Assembly (NCBI GenBank): GCA_016781505.1
Contig: JADDQF010000056.1
Location: forward strand, 1 to 40,927
Length of the DNA: 40,927 nt
Source: a bacterium
GTDB taxonomy: Bacteria; Chloroflexota; Chloroflexia; Chloroflexales; Kallotenuaceae
Reading direction: 5' to 3'
Below are positions 1-7,668 of this stretch, one piece after another. The position numbers and the translations under genes are program-made. The first letter of the stretch is position 1. Each line of letters opens with the position of its first letter. Under the pieces are notes generated by a model. It did no database searches and was not told the origin of the DNA. It saw nothing but the letters and a program-made list of their open reading frames with translations.

Positions 1-168
1 GCTGCTTGCCCTGGGCTGCAGAGCGTGGCTGAGCTTGGTGTGTCACCTGGCATTCCCGAGTTGCGCAAGTCTCCTCAATCCGCCATACTGTTGCCGTCGA
101 CACTGCCCGTCGATGAGTTCGTGAGGCTGCCGTTCGCCGCGTACACGTTGCTCAGCCCCCAACGGTAG
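1..168 (+). CDS. C-terminal end of an unrecognised protein (partial, uncertain)
   Basis: The frame beginning at base 1 is open for 55 codons and ends at TAG (166-168), 22 bp before the kinase start at 191. Its translation has ordinary amino-acid composition (ends in YTLLSPQR) but matches no family I recognise. The start lies outside the window if the gene is real. The position just upstream of a same-strand kinase fits a small operon, but a chance open frame in GC-rich DNA is also possible. Confidence 0.3.
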   Translation, partial: AACPGLQSVAELGVSPGIPELRKSPQSAILLPSTLPVDEFVRLPFAAYTLLSPQR

Positions 169-190
169 TCACTGTTCGATCCGAGGAACC

Positions 191-1042
191 ATGATCGCTT
201 CGCAGCCCTGTGCCTTTTGCTCGGCGGATGTGACCGCGTCCGCGCGCTTCTGCCCGTAGTGCGGCCAGCCATTAATCCTACGTGAGCGCTACCGTCTGCT
301 GCGTCAGCTGGCGCGTGGTGGTTTTGCGGTTGTTTATGAAGCGGCTGATCGCTTGTTGAACCGCTCGGTGGCGATTAAGCTGGTATGCTCGCTCACCCAG
401 CCGGAGCAGCGCCAGGTGGAGCGGGAAGTTCACATCTTGAGCCAATATGCCTCCCTCCTCCCGTTTATTCCGGATATTTATGACGTTTGGAGCGAGCAAG
501 GTCAAACCTATCTGGTGATGGAGTTCATTGCGGGACCGACCCTCGATCTGCTGCTGCAGCGGCGTTGGTCCACCGCGCACACCATTCGCTTCCTGCGCGC
601 GATGCTGCGGCAACTGGCGGAGCTCCACGCCGCCGGTATTGTGCACCGGGACCTCAAGCCCACGAATATCAAGCGCACGGCCCGCAATACCTATGTTTTG
701 CTTGATTTCGGCATTGCCAAACAGAACAGTGGAACATTAGCCCTGGCGCGGGCCGGATCGCTCGACTACGCGCCGCTGGAGCAGCTGCAAGGCCTGGAAA
801 CGGATGCGCGAAGTGACCTGTTCAGCCTGGGTGCGACGGCCTATCATCTGTTGACCGGCTGTGCGCCAACCAACGTGCCGGAGCGCTTAGCGAGTGGCGA
901 TCTTCTGCCGGTGCCCAGCATGCTGGTGGCCGGCGTGCCACCCCATCTCGATGCGGCGCTTATGGAGCTGCTTGCGCTCGAATCCGCTGATCGGCCTCCG
1001 GACGCCAAAACAGCGTTTAAGCTGCTCCGTGCCGCCGCATAG
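191..1042 (+). pseudogene. Zinc-ribbon Ser/Thr protein kinase interrupted by an in-frame TAG
   Basis: From ATG 191 (GAGGA at 183-187) the frame encodes a short treble-clef zinc ribbon, CAFC about 13 residues before FCP-stop-CG, then a Hanks-type kinase domain to TAA-type end at 1042. Codon 23 (257-259) is TAG, exactly at the variable residue between C-P and C-G of the second zinc knuckle. Downstream everything is intact in the same frame: glycine loop LARGGFAVVYEA, VAIK lysine (about 371-376), HRDLKPTN (about 643-666), DFG and the SLDYAPLEQL activation-segment end. No ATG or GTG occurs in frame between the stop and the VAIK motif; only TTG at 353 would restart, and that loses the glycine loop. 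I read this as a recent nonsense mutation in a soluble kinase that would phosphorylate Ser/Thr residues. A sequencing error or amber suppression are the alternatives. Confidence 0.75.
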
Positions 1043-1109
1043 CCCGGCGTGCGCTGGTGTCGTCGGAGCCGGTGTTATTCGTGCTGGCAACCTGGTTGCC
1101 CAGGTCTGA

Positions 1110-1259
1110 CGAGCAGTGTGCTGTGTTGGCGTATTTGCAATCGTGGATGACCTGACGTTTAATGGGCAGCAGGTTAGCTGGTTGTACCCGCTTCGGCAGT
1201 GTCTCACCACCGCGACTGGTGGAAACAATCTGCTTGTCGTTCAGGTGTTTACTACTTGA
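1110..1259 (+). other. Protein-like open stretch, possible gene tail remnant
   Basis: Within the 286-bp gap between the kinase and the first dehydrogenase, one plus frame is open from 1110 to TGA 1257-1259 and reads like a protein C-terminus (FAIVDDLTFNGQQVSWLYPL, then a TATGGNNLLVVQ segment). It has no start codon with a ribosome site. It may be the eroded end of a lost gene. A perfect GGCAAC-CTG-GTTGCC hairpin lies at 1086-1100 just before it, without a T-run. Confidence 0.2.
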
Positions 1260-1328
1260 CGCATGCCAGGACACGCTCGACGTATGTCGTTCACAGTTTG
1301 ACTTGATGCTTAGCTGGAGGCTTTCCAC

Positions 1329-2324
1329 ATGCGGATCGGCATTATTGGCGCTGGGACGATGGGCGGGATGCATGCTACCGCCCTGCGCCAGATCGAAGGT
1401 GTCCAGGTGGTCGCGGTGGGCGCGCGGGAGGTTGGAGCGCCAATGGCTGCACACATCGCCGATCTGGGCTGCGAGTCTTTACCGTCCGCAGCTGCGGTCT
1501 GTACCCATCCTGATGTGGATGCGGTGGTGGTGGCCGTGTCGACCGACGCGCACGCCGAGGTTGTGATCGAAGCCGCACGCGCCGGCAAGCATATCTTCTG
1601 CGAAAAGCCGCTTGCCCGCACGTTGGAGCAGGGCGAGGCGTTGCTCGCGGCGGTAGCGGAGGCCGGTGTGAAGCTGGCCGTCGGGCATGTCGTGCGCTAC
1701 TTTCCCGAGTATGCCGCCGCGCATGCGATGGTGCAGCGGGGTGAGCTGGGCGCGCCCGGTGTGGCGCGGACCACCCGTGGTGTGGGCTTTCCGCAGGTGG
1801 CCGGCAACTGGTACGCGGATCTGGAGCGTAGTGGCGGTGTTGTGCTCGACATGATGATCCACGATTTCGACTGGCTGCGCTGGACGTTCGGCCCCGTGGA
1901 GCGGCTGTACGCCCGAGGACTTGCTTTCCGTGGTCTCACCGGCAAAGATGGCGCTATGGCGATTGTCCGCTTCGGCAGCGGTGCGGTGGGCTATGTCGAA
2001 GGCAGCTGGTCGTATCCGAGCGGCTTCCGTACAACACTTGAGGTTTCAGGCAGCGCTGGCCTCATCCGCACCACCAGCCAGGGAACGGCGCCGCTAACCT
2101 TTGAGCTAGCGCCGACCAATGGCGGCCCGGGCGTGGCCGTGCCGAGGGGCGGATTGCAGGAAGATCCATACCTGCTGCAGCTACGTGACGTTGTGCGCTG
2201 GTTCAGCGGTGGACCCCCTCCGCGCTCCAGCGGCGAGGATGCGCTCCATGCGCTGCGATTATCTCTAGCTGCGCTGGAAAGCATTCGTAGCGGCCGTCCG
2301 ATCAGCTTCGTCGATGCGCGCTGA
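1329..2324 (+). CDS. Gfo/Idh/MocA family NAD(P)-dependent oxidoreductase (1)
   Basis: Predicted cytosolic dehydrogenase of 331 residues that would oxidise or reduce a sugar, inositol or sugar-acid hydroxyl using NAD(P). The N-terminal Rossmann fold has GIIGAGTMG (residues 4-12). The family CEKP motif is at about 91-94, with K93 the conserved nucleotide/substrate lysine. The C-terminal GFO_IDH_MocA domain carries the catalytic-type DMMIHDFDWLRW (D174, H178). Length is normal for the family. ATG 1329 follows AGCTGGAGG at 1312-1320. It is followed after 19 bp by a second family member, so the two are probably co-transcribed. Paralogous pairs like this usually sit with sugar ABC transporters; here only a possible permease tail remains downstream (3354-3425). 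The substrate cannot be told from sequence. Confidence 0.93.
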   Translation: MRIGIIGAGTMGGMHATALRQIEGVQVVAVGAREVGAPMAAHIADLGCESLPSAAAVCTHPDVDAVVVAVSTDAHAEVVIEAARAGKHIFCEKPLARTLEQGEALLAAVAEAGVKLAVGHVVRYFPEYAAAHAMVQRGELGAPGVARTTRGVGFPQVAGNWYADLERSGGVVLDMMIHDFDWLRWTFGPVERLYARGLAFRGLTGKDGAMAIVRFGSGAVGYVEGSWSYPSGFRTTLEVSGSAGLIRTTSQGTAPLTFELAPTNGGPGVAVPRGGLQEDPYLLQLRDVVRWFSGGPPPRSSGEDALHALRLSLAALESIRSGRPISFVDAR

Positions 2325-2343
2325 CCAGTCAAGGAGTGTAGGC

Positions 2344-3345
2344 ATGGAAACCAGTCCGTTGCGGGTCGGAATTCTGAGCTTTGCCCATGTTCATGCGGCG
2401 GCCTACGCCCACGCCCTCAACGACATTGCGGGCGCTACGCTTGCGGACATTTGGGATGACCAGGTGGCGCGCGGTCGGCAGGCGGCGACCTCGTATAGCA
2501 CCACGTTCTTCGCCGACCTCGAGCAGCTTCTGTCGTCGGTTGATACGGTCATTGTCGCGTCCGAGAACGTCCGGCACAAGGAGCTTGTGCTCGCCGCAGC
2601 CGCAGCGGGCGTGCCGGTCTTGTGTGAAAAGCCGCTGGCCACCACGGTCGAGGATGGGCTGGCCATGATTCGGGCATGTGCTGCCGCGGGAGTACAGCTT
2701 GGCACGGCCTTTCCGGTGCGCTACAGCGCGCCGGTGCGCAGCCTACGGGCAGCAGTGCAGAGCGGCATGCTCGGCGAGACCCTGATGATTCGCGCGACGA
2801 ACCGCGGGACGTACCCCGGCGGTTGGTTTGGCCAGCGCGAGCTTGCGGGCGGTGGGGCGATCATGGATCATACGGTGCATGTTGCAGACTTGCTGCGGTG
2901 GATCTGGCGGCGCGAGTGTGTGGAAGTGTACGCCGAGGTGGCAGCTCGTCATCACGCGTTGGAGGTCGACGATTGCGGCCTGCTGCTGATCACCATGGAA
3001 GATGGCTTGTTCGCGAGCCTGGATCCGAGCTGGTCGCGGCCGGTTGACGCCTTTCCTACCTGGGGCGACGTGACACTGGAAGTGACGGGCACGCTGGGCA
3101 CCGCCGCCATCGACGTTTTTGCCCAGAATATCGAGTTTTATAGCAATCAACGTGGCCGGACTGAGTGGCGCAATTGGGGCGACAATCTGAACCGGTTGAT
3201 GATCGCGGATTGGCTGAGTGCGGTTCGTACGAACGCGCCCGCTTCGATCACCGGCGAGGATGGCCTGCGAGCCGTCGAGGTTGCACTGGCTGCGTACCGA
3301 TCAGCGGAGGCCAACGCTCCTGTGCAGCTGTCCCGTGCCGGCTAG
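2344..3345 (+). CDS. Gfo/Idh/MocA family oxidoreductase (2)
   Basis: A 333-residue protein. ATG 2344 is chosen over upstream in-frame starts because AAGGAG lies at 2331-2336 and the Rossmann strand begins at once (LRVGILSFAHVHA). The glycine-rich GxGxxG loop is replaced by GILSFAHVH, a variant seen in one branch of the family, so cofactor binding may differ from its neighbour. CEKP is at about 94-97 and the catalytic-type segment GGAIMDHTVHVADLLRW keeps the D...H pair. It follows gene 1 by 19 bp on the same strand and ends 148 bp before the convergent histidine-kinase gene. The two proteins are distant paralogues rather than a recent duplication, so they may catalyse successive steps. A hexose, inositol or amino-sugar derivative is a plausible substrate, by inference only. 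Confidence 0.92.
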   Translation: METSPLRVGILSFAHVHAAAYAHALNDIAGATLADIWDDQVARGRQAATSYSTTFFADLEQLLSSVDTVIVASENVRHKELVLAAAAAGVPVLCEKPLATTVEDGLAMIRACAAAGVQLGTAFPVRYSAPVRSLRAAVQSGMLGETLMIRATNRGTYPGGWFGQRELAGGGAIMDHTVHVADLLRWIWRRECVEVYAEVAARHHALEVDDCGLLLITMEDGLFASLDPSWSRPVDAFPTWGDVTLEVTGTLGTAAIDVFAQNIEFYSNQRGRTEWRNWGDNLNRLMIADWLSAVRTNAPASITGEDGLRAVEVALAAYRSAEANAPVQLSRAG

Positions 3346-3353
3346 CCGCTGCG

Positions 3354-3425
3354 CTATTTGGTGGCGCCCGCCGTTAATCCGCGAATCAGCTGCCGCGAAA
3401 AAATGGCGTATCGGCTTTCAGCTTC
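3354..3425 (-). pseudogene. Possible C-terminal tail of a carbohydrate ABC permease (MalG type)
   Basis: Reading the minus strand, the frame ending at TAG 3356-3354 gives RYAIFSRQLIRGLTAGATK, closely resembling the extreme C-terminus of carbohydrate ABC permeases of the MalG type (...QRYFVRGLTAGAVKG). The hydrophobic segments expected upstream are absent; the frame runs back into the end of the histidine-kinase gene. I infer a gene stump left after loss of a sugar transporter that once accompanied the adjacent Gfo/Idh/MocA genes. The match is short and could be chance. Confidence 0.35.
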
Positions 3426-3492
3426 CGGCAGCCACGTCAGCAGGGCGGAAGTGTCGGTCGTTGAGTAACCCTGATTAATCCAGGCTACGCCC

Positions 3493-5094
3493 TTATTCAA
3501 CGATGGTCTTGGAGCGAACGCCAACATCCGCCAGGGAATGGCTGCTCGCTGTGGGCGACTGTCCTGCCGTTGGGGTATCGTCGGCAGCGAGGGGGAAGCT
3601 GAGGGTAACGGTGGTTCCGCTGCCCGGGGTGCTGGTCAAGGTGGCCGTGCCGCCGTGCGCTTCGACGATGCCTTTAACGATCGCCAGCCCAAGCCCGGCG
3701 CCGCCACGGGTTCGGGTGCGTGCCTGATCAACACGATAAAAGCGATCCCATACATGCGCCACGTCGTCCGCGGGAATGCCGACGCCGGTATCGCTGATGG
3801 CGACGCTAGCCTCGCCTGCACGCTGTTCGACCGTGACGCGGACGCTGCCGTCAGGGGGCGTGTATTTGCGGGCGTTGTCCAGCACATTCAGGAACACTTG
3901 CCGGAGACGGTCGGGATCGCCGATGACTCGCACCGACGGTGTGGCGTTGATCGTGAGCTGATGATCCGGCGTCGGGAGGTGCTCCTGTTGGGCTACATCC
4001 TGGGCCAAGAGCGCCAGATCAACCACCTCACGCCGCAGCGCAGGCCGCGCATCCAGACGGGAAAGCGTCAGGAGATCGTCAACCAAACGGCCCATGCGCT
4101 CCAGCTCGCCGTTCATCCGCTGCAGCGTGCGGCGCTGTTGGGTCGGATCGCTGACCGCGCCCAGCATCAGCAGCTCAAGCTGGCCACCTACCGCCGTTAA
4201 GGGTGTGCGCAGCTCGTGGGCAGCGTCCGCAATAAAGCGGCGTTGGACCGCAAAGGTCGCTTGCAGCCGCGCCACCATCTGATCAAACGCCCGGCCAAGC
4301 GCGCCGATCTCGTTATGGCTGTGGAGGTTGCTGCGGGCCGCCAGATCGCCTTGCCCAACCTGTTGGGTAACGCCCACCAGTCGGCGCAGCGGGTCGATAA
4401 TGACGCGGGTCGCCCACAAGCTCAGCACCAGCGCCGTCAGGCTCACCAGCAGGGTTCCGCCAATCAGCGCAGCCACCAGCCAGCGCAGCAGCGCGTCGGT
4501 CGGGCGGAGCGATGTGGAGATTTGCAGCACACCGATAAGGTAGGAGCCGTCATAAACCGGCATCAGCACTGCGAGTTGCCGCTCCATGGCATCATAATCC
4601 CGGAAGCTGACATCCGCGCCGCGCAGCACCTGGTCAAAGGCTTGATCGTTGGGCCGCGGGGGCGCGGGAGGTTCGGGGGGCGCGGGAGGCTGCCGGGGCT
4701 GGCCCCGGAGTCCGTGTCCTGGCCGCCAGCCATGCCGTCGCTCTTGAGCGGGCGCACTTTGCGCGAGCACGGTGCCATCAGCCTGGTACACCACCACACT
4801 GGTGGTGCTGCTGGTAAGTGCTGCGGCCAGCTCTTGCAGCTCGGCGCGCTGTACGTCGGTAGGCGCGGCGGTTGGCAGTGGCTCATGTGAGCCGGAGCTG
4901 GTTGGTCCGTCGGCGCGTTCGCGCAACAATGCCCGCGCTTGGAGCTGCAGCTGCGTCGTCGTTTGAGCATTAATGAACGATCGGACCGAGACATACAGCG
5001 CCATGCTGAACAGCGTGAGCAGCAGCAGCATGATCGCTGCAACGGCGAGCGACAGCTGGGTGCGTAATGACCAGTTAGACCAACGACGACCCAT
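3493..5094 (-). CDS. Membrane sensor histidine kinase (HAMP-HisKA-HATPase)
   Basis: A 533-residue sensor kinase. TM1 is at about residues 11-36. A periplasmic or extracytoplasmic domain of about 160 residues includes a Pro-rich stretch (PPAPPEPPAPPRP, near 137-147). TM2 is about 202-226, followed by HAMP. HisKA has AAHELRTPLT with phospho-acceptor H293. HATPase has the N box NVLDNARKYT (N407), G1 DTGVGIP, F box WDRFYR and G2 GAGLGLAI. It autophosphorylates on H293 and passes phosphate to the adjacent regulator. ATG at 5094 lies 2 bp after the regulator's TAG, so translation is probably coupled. Family knowledge: similar EnvZ/BaeS-like kinases sense envelope stress or metals; the signal here is unknown. 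The two-helix membrane protein at 5905-6438 may be part of the same circuit. Confidence 0.95.
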   Translation of the reverse strand: MGRRWSNWSLRTQLSLAVAAIMLLLLTLFSMALYVSVRSFINAQTTTQLQLQARALLRERADGPTSSGSHEPLPTAAPTDVQRAELQELAAALTSSTTSVVVYQADGTVLAQSAPAQERRHGWRPGHGLRGQPRQPPAPPEPPAPPRPNDQAFDQVLRGADVSFRDYDAMERQLAVLMPVYDGSYLIGVLQISTSLRPTDALLRWLVAALIGGTLLVSLTALVLSLWATRVIIDPLRRLVGVTQQVGQGDLAARSNLHSHNEIGALGRAFDQMVARLQATFAVQRRFIADAAHELRTPLTAVGGQLELLMLGAVSDPTQQRRTLQRMNGELERMGRLVDDLLTLSRLDARPALRREVVDLALLAQDVAQQEHLPTPDHQLTINATPSVRVIGDPDRLRQVFLNVLDNARKYTPPDGSVRVTVEQRAGEASVAISDTGVGIPADDVAHVWDRFYRVDQARTRTRGGAGLGLAIVKGIVEAHGGTATLTSTPGSGTTVTLSFPLAADDTPTAGQSPTASSHSLADVGVRSKTIVE

Positions 5095-5096
5095 AC

Positions 5097-5783
5097 CTAG
5101 CCCCGGATCGCGTAGCCAACGCCACGCACAGTCTGAATACGCTGCCGGTCCCGGTCGCCGATCTTGTCCCGTAGCGCCGAGATATGCACTTCCACAACGT
5201 TGGTGTCGCCGATGTAATCGTAGCCCCAAACCCGATTCAACAACGTTTCCTTGGTCAGTACCTGGCCGGGATGCGCCAGGAGCGCTTCGAGCAGATCAAA
5301 CTCACGCGGCGTGAGATGCACGGTCTCGGCGCCAACGCTGACTTGTCGGGTGTCACGATCAAGCCGCAGGTTGCCGCTCTGCAGCGTATGCGGCAGCGCG
5401 ATCCGGCGGCGGCGGAGCACGGCACGTACACGAGCAAGCAGCTCTTTGAATTTGAACGGCTTGACCAAATAATCGTCCGCGCCGACTTCCAGGCCGCGCA
5501 CGGTGTCGTCCAGCTCATCGCGCGCCGTAAGCATCAGCACCGCCATGTCGTCCTGGCGATGCAGCCGCTGCAGGACTTCAAAGCCGTCATAGCCGGGGAG
5601 CATCACGTCGAGGATCACCAGATCGGGCCGAAACTCGCGGGCAACCGCGAGCGCGGCCACGCCGTTCGCAACGGTGCGCACCGTGTAGCCCTCGTAGGAA
5701 AGGCCCGTTTCTAAAAACTCGGTGATCGTCGGCTCATCGTCGACGACCAGAATCCGTACATTGCCCTCGGTGCCTTCGTCCAT
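5097..5783 (-). CDS. OmpR/PhoB-family response regulator
   Basis: A 228-residue regulator. The receiver domain has VRILVVDDEPTITEFL near the N-terminus (acidic pocket), phospho-acceptor Asp in PDLVILDVMLPGYDGFEVL, and the conserved Lys in DYLVKPF. The C-terminal winged helix has the usual LTPREFDLLEALLAHPGQVL and TVRGVGYAIRG. ATG 5783 is preferred because GAGGAG lies just upstream and the receiver starts within about 9 residues; an in-frame extension upstream has no family similarity. The cognate kinase follows 2 bp later. It probably binds DNA as a head-to-tail dimer on direct repeats, and 11-bp-phased repeats of the expected kind are present at 6510-6553 ahead of the neighbouring membrane-protein gene. 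Confidence 0.96.
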   Translation of the reverse strand: MDEGTEGNVRILVVDDEPTITEFLETGLSYEGYTVRTVANGVAALAVAREFRPDLVILDVMLPGYDGFEVLQRLHRQDDMAVLMLTARDELDDTVRGLEVGADDYLVKPFKFKELLARVRAVLRRRRIALPHTLQSGNLRLDRDTRQVSVGAETVHLTPREFDLLEALLAHPGQVLTKETLLNRVWGYDYIGDTNVVEVHISALRDKIGDRDRQRIQTVRGVGYAIRG

Positions 5784-5823
5784 GCCGGCGCTCCTCAGCC
5801 CTGCCCTTGCTTGTGCCATATGT

Positions 5824-5851
5824 ATTGTAGCGCTTGTGCAAAACTCTGCAC
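5824..5851 (-). promoter_or_regulatory. Putative promoter of the two-component operon with a small inverted repeat
   Basis: On the minus strand TACAAT occupies 5829-5824, a good -10 box about 40 bp before the regulator ATG. The -35 area has no good consensus but contains the inverted repeat GTGCA-N6-TGCAC (5836-5851), suitable for a repressor or activator. This places a separate start for the two-component genes just after the hairpin that ends the upstream gene. Confidence 0.4.
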
Positions 5852-5855
5852 CCGA

Positions 5856-5878
5856 AGCACCTTCACATTGAAGGTGCT
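5856..5878 (-). terminator. Perfect 10-bp hairpin between membrane protein and regulator genes
   Basis: AGCACCTTCA and TGAAGGTGCT form a perfect 10-bp stem (5856-5865 and 5869-5878) with a 3-nt loop. On the minus strand it lies about 27 bp past the stop of the 5905-6438 gene and is followed some 9 nt later by TTTT, so it looks like a weak intrinsic terminator or an attenuator reducing read-through into the two-component operon. Confidence 0.55.
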
Positions 5879-5904
5879 CCGGGCTCCAATCTTCCAGCTT
5901 AGCT

Positions 5905-6438
5905 TTACAACATGCGGGTTGGGCCAGTTGTTGGGCCTGGTGGGGTGGGATCAACGTGTGGAGCTGGCTGCGGCGGCGCTGGATTGCCTGGTGGGGTGTT
6001 CCAGTCGGCCTGCTGCTCCGGGCCGTGCCAGCCACCTGCTCCGCCCGAACCGCCCGAGCCTCGGTTTCGGCCCGAAACGAGCCACAGGCCCGCGCCGATC
6101 AATGCGAGTGGGAGCAGCAAGCCGCCAATCCCAAAGCCGCCACGCTGCCAACCAAAGCCAAACGGACCGTGACCATGATCGCGCTCAAAGCCCGAGCCGC
6201 GCGCATGTTCACCGCGTCGCGTCGCCGGGGCTTGGGGTGCCGCGGGGGCTTGGGGTGCTGCCGGCTGCTCCCGGCGTGGACCTCGCTCTCGGCCATAGCT
6301 GCCGGGACCAAAGCCGCCAAACATACTCCAGCGACCGCCAAATACCAATACTCCCAGCGCAAGCCCAATAATCAACGGCAGCAGCCAGCCGCGTGGGCCG
6401 CGTTGCCCAAAACCTGGTCCTTGGGAAAACGGATTCAT
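5905..6438 (-). CDS. Small Gly/Pro-rich protein with two membrane segments
   Basis: A 177-residue protein I cannot assign to a named family. ATG 6438 is preceded by GAGGAG. The N-terminus is short and cytoplasmic-like (MNPFSQGPGFGQRGPRG), TM1 is about residues 17-34 (WLLPLIIGLALGVLVFGG), then comes an Arg/Gly/Pro/Ala-rich region including APQAPAAPQAPA, then TM2 near 105-122 (LLLPLALIGAGLWLV), and a Gly/Pro-rich tail. It lies next to the two-component genes on the same strand, and its promoter region carries phased repeats. I infer that it is a target of that system and possibly an accessory or feedback membrane protein. Low-complexity composition makes distant homology unreliable. Confidence 0.7.
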   Translation of the reverse strand: MNPFSQGPGFGQRGPRGWLLPLIIGLALGVLVFGGRWSMFGGFGPGSYGRERGPRREQPAAPQAPAAPQAPATRRGEHARGSGFERDHGHGPFGFGWQRGGFGIGGLLLPLALIGAGLWLVSGRNRGSGGSGGAGGWHGPEQQADWNTPPGNPAPPQPAPHVDPTPPGPTTGPTRML

Positions 6439-6493
6439 ACTGATCTCCTCCATGATGCCTGCAATCAACGGTGTGCAGCGCTGTGATGGTTGT

Positions 6494-6553
6494 AGTGTAG
6501 GGGGCACAGCTGAAGAAATCGGCGGTGAATCCTGAAGATTGGCTGAAGATTGG
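6494..6553 (-). promoter_or_regulatory. Promoter with 11-bp-phased direct repeats, probable response-regulator site
   Basis: On the plus strand CTGAAGATTGG occurs twice in tandem (6532-6542 and 6543-6553), CTGAAGAAATC at 6510-6520, and a degenerate unit between them at 6521-6531, giving four units in exact 11-bp phase. A minus-strand -10 candidate TACACT is at 6499-6494; with a 17-bp spacer the -35 falls inside the repeats. Established knowledge: OmpR/PhoB-family dimers bind head-to-tail direct repeats spaced 11 bp and activate from -35-overlapping positions. The adjacent regulator (5097-5783) is the obvious candidate binder. Confidence 0.5.
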
Positions 6554-6564
6554 CGCCGGGGGAG

Positions 6565-7668
6565 TTAAGGGTGCTGCTCTGTTGGCGGTTGGATTTCCCC
6601 GTCGGTCCACAGCGACAGGCGCTTCAACGCGTCAACCTGTTCGCGCTGCCCGATACCCGCTTTTTCAACCGCCGTGTGCAGTGTTTGGATCACCTGATCA
6701 TACGTAGGGCGATCCACCGGGTAAGGATGCCGATCCTTGCCGCCGTGCGCGAATGAAAAGCGGGCCGGATCGGTGATGCTGACGGGTGCCCCGTACACGA
6801 GCTCGCCGACCAGACTGAGCGCCCGCAGAGTTCGCGCGCCGACGCCTTCCATGCCCAGTAGTGTTGCGAAATCTTCGGGCTGGCGCTCGTATGTTTTCAG
6901 CAGGATGCGATGGAGCCGCTTTGGATCGACATCGGCGCCGCGCACGTCATGATGCGCCGGCAAAGTCAGCTCGCGCAGCTTGGCCACCTCGGCCACGATC
7001 TTTTCGGGCTGCTCGCGCGCCAAGGCCGCGGTAACATCGCGCGCTGCCGCGCTTTCGTGCGCCACCAGATTCCAAACATCGGCGGTTGCTTCGGTTGCGA
7101 TGGCCGTGTGCGGCGCATCGACAAAGCTGTGCACGTCGGCGCTGAACCAGTGGTAACGGCGCGCGTAGCCATTGGCGTCGTTCATGCCTTGCTGGATCAC
7201 CGCCCAATGGCCGGTGCGGTCGAGCAGAAAGACATGGTGATAAATTTGATAGCCGTCTTGCAGGGCGTTGTTGTCGACTTTGGCCGCCAACCGGCTAGCC
7301 TGGACAAATGGATCGGGATCGAGGCCGAGCCATGCTCCGGCTGCCGTCAGCTCCGCCGGTGTTTGGCGGGAGGTGCGGCCTTTGCCGCCCGCGATCACCA
7401 GCCCGAGCTCCCGCTGCCGCGACTGCAAGCCCTGCTTCAGTGCGCCGCAGACCGTGGTAGTAACGCCGCTCGAATGCCAATCCATGCCGATTACGGCGCC
7501 AAAGGCTTGGAACCAGAGGGGATCCGACAAGCGCCGAAACAGCTCGACCGTGCCCTGCTCCACCACGATCCAGTTCGCAATCTCGGCGGACAGCTTCACC
7601 ATTCGCTCAAAAAGCCAACGTGGCGCATGGCCTCCGTGCAAGGGCAGATTAGCGGTTCCACTGCGCAC
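6565..7668 (-). CDS. DUF763 domain-containing protein
   Basis: A 367-residue protein matching the DUF763 family (COG1415) by its opening GTANLPLHGGHAPRWLFERM, the segment AVIGMDWHSSGVTTT, the GGKGRTSR motif, and the helix-hairpin-helix-like GMEGVGARTLRALSLVGELVYG followed by DPARFSFAHGGKDRHPYPVDR. GTG 7668 is chosen because the family begins at this point and AAAGGAG lies 7 nt upstream. The family is scattered through archaea and thermophilic or environmental bacteria. Its function is not established; the HhH-like segment and conserved His/Asp suggest a nucleic-acid-related activity, by inference. It stands alone, with 175 bp before it and the membrane-protein promoter repeats after it. Confidence 0.93.
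   Translation of the reverse strand: MRSGTANLPLHGGHAPRWLFERMVKLSAEIANWIVVEQGTVELFRRLSDPLWFQAFGAVIGMDWHSSGVTTTVCGALKQGLQSRQRELGLVIAGGKGRTSRQTPAELTAAGAWLGLDPDPFVQASRLAAKVDNNALQDGYQIYHHVFLLDRTGHWAVIQQGMNDANGYARRYHWFSADVHSFVDAPHTAIATEATADVWNLVAHESAAARDVTAALAREQPEKIVAEVAKLRELTLPAHHDVRGADVDPKRLHRILLKTYERQPEDFATLLGMEGVGARTLRALSLVGELVYGAPVSITDPARFSFAHGGKDRHPYPVDRPTYDQVIQTLHTAVEKAGIGQREQVDALKRLSLWTDGEIQPPTEQHP

Noticed and set aside
191-1042. Genome-wide reassignment of TAG to an amino acid
   Set aside because: Several intact genes here end with TAG at the expected place (for example the second dehydrogenase at 3345, the response regulator at 5097 and the FHA gene at 20344), so TAG is a normal stop.
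4216-4890. 224-codon plus-strand open frame opposite the histidine kinase
   Set aside because: Shadow of the sensor domain and HAMP region, rich in Arg/Gln/His as expected from reverse reading.
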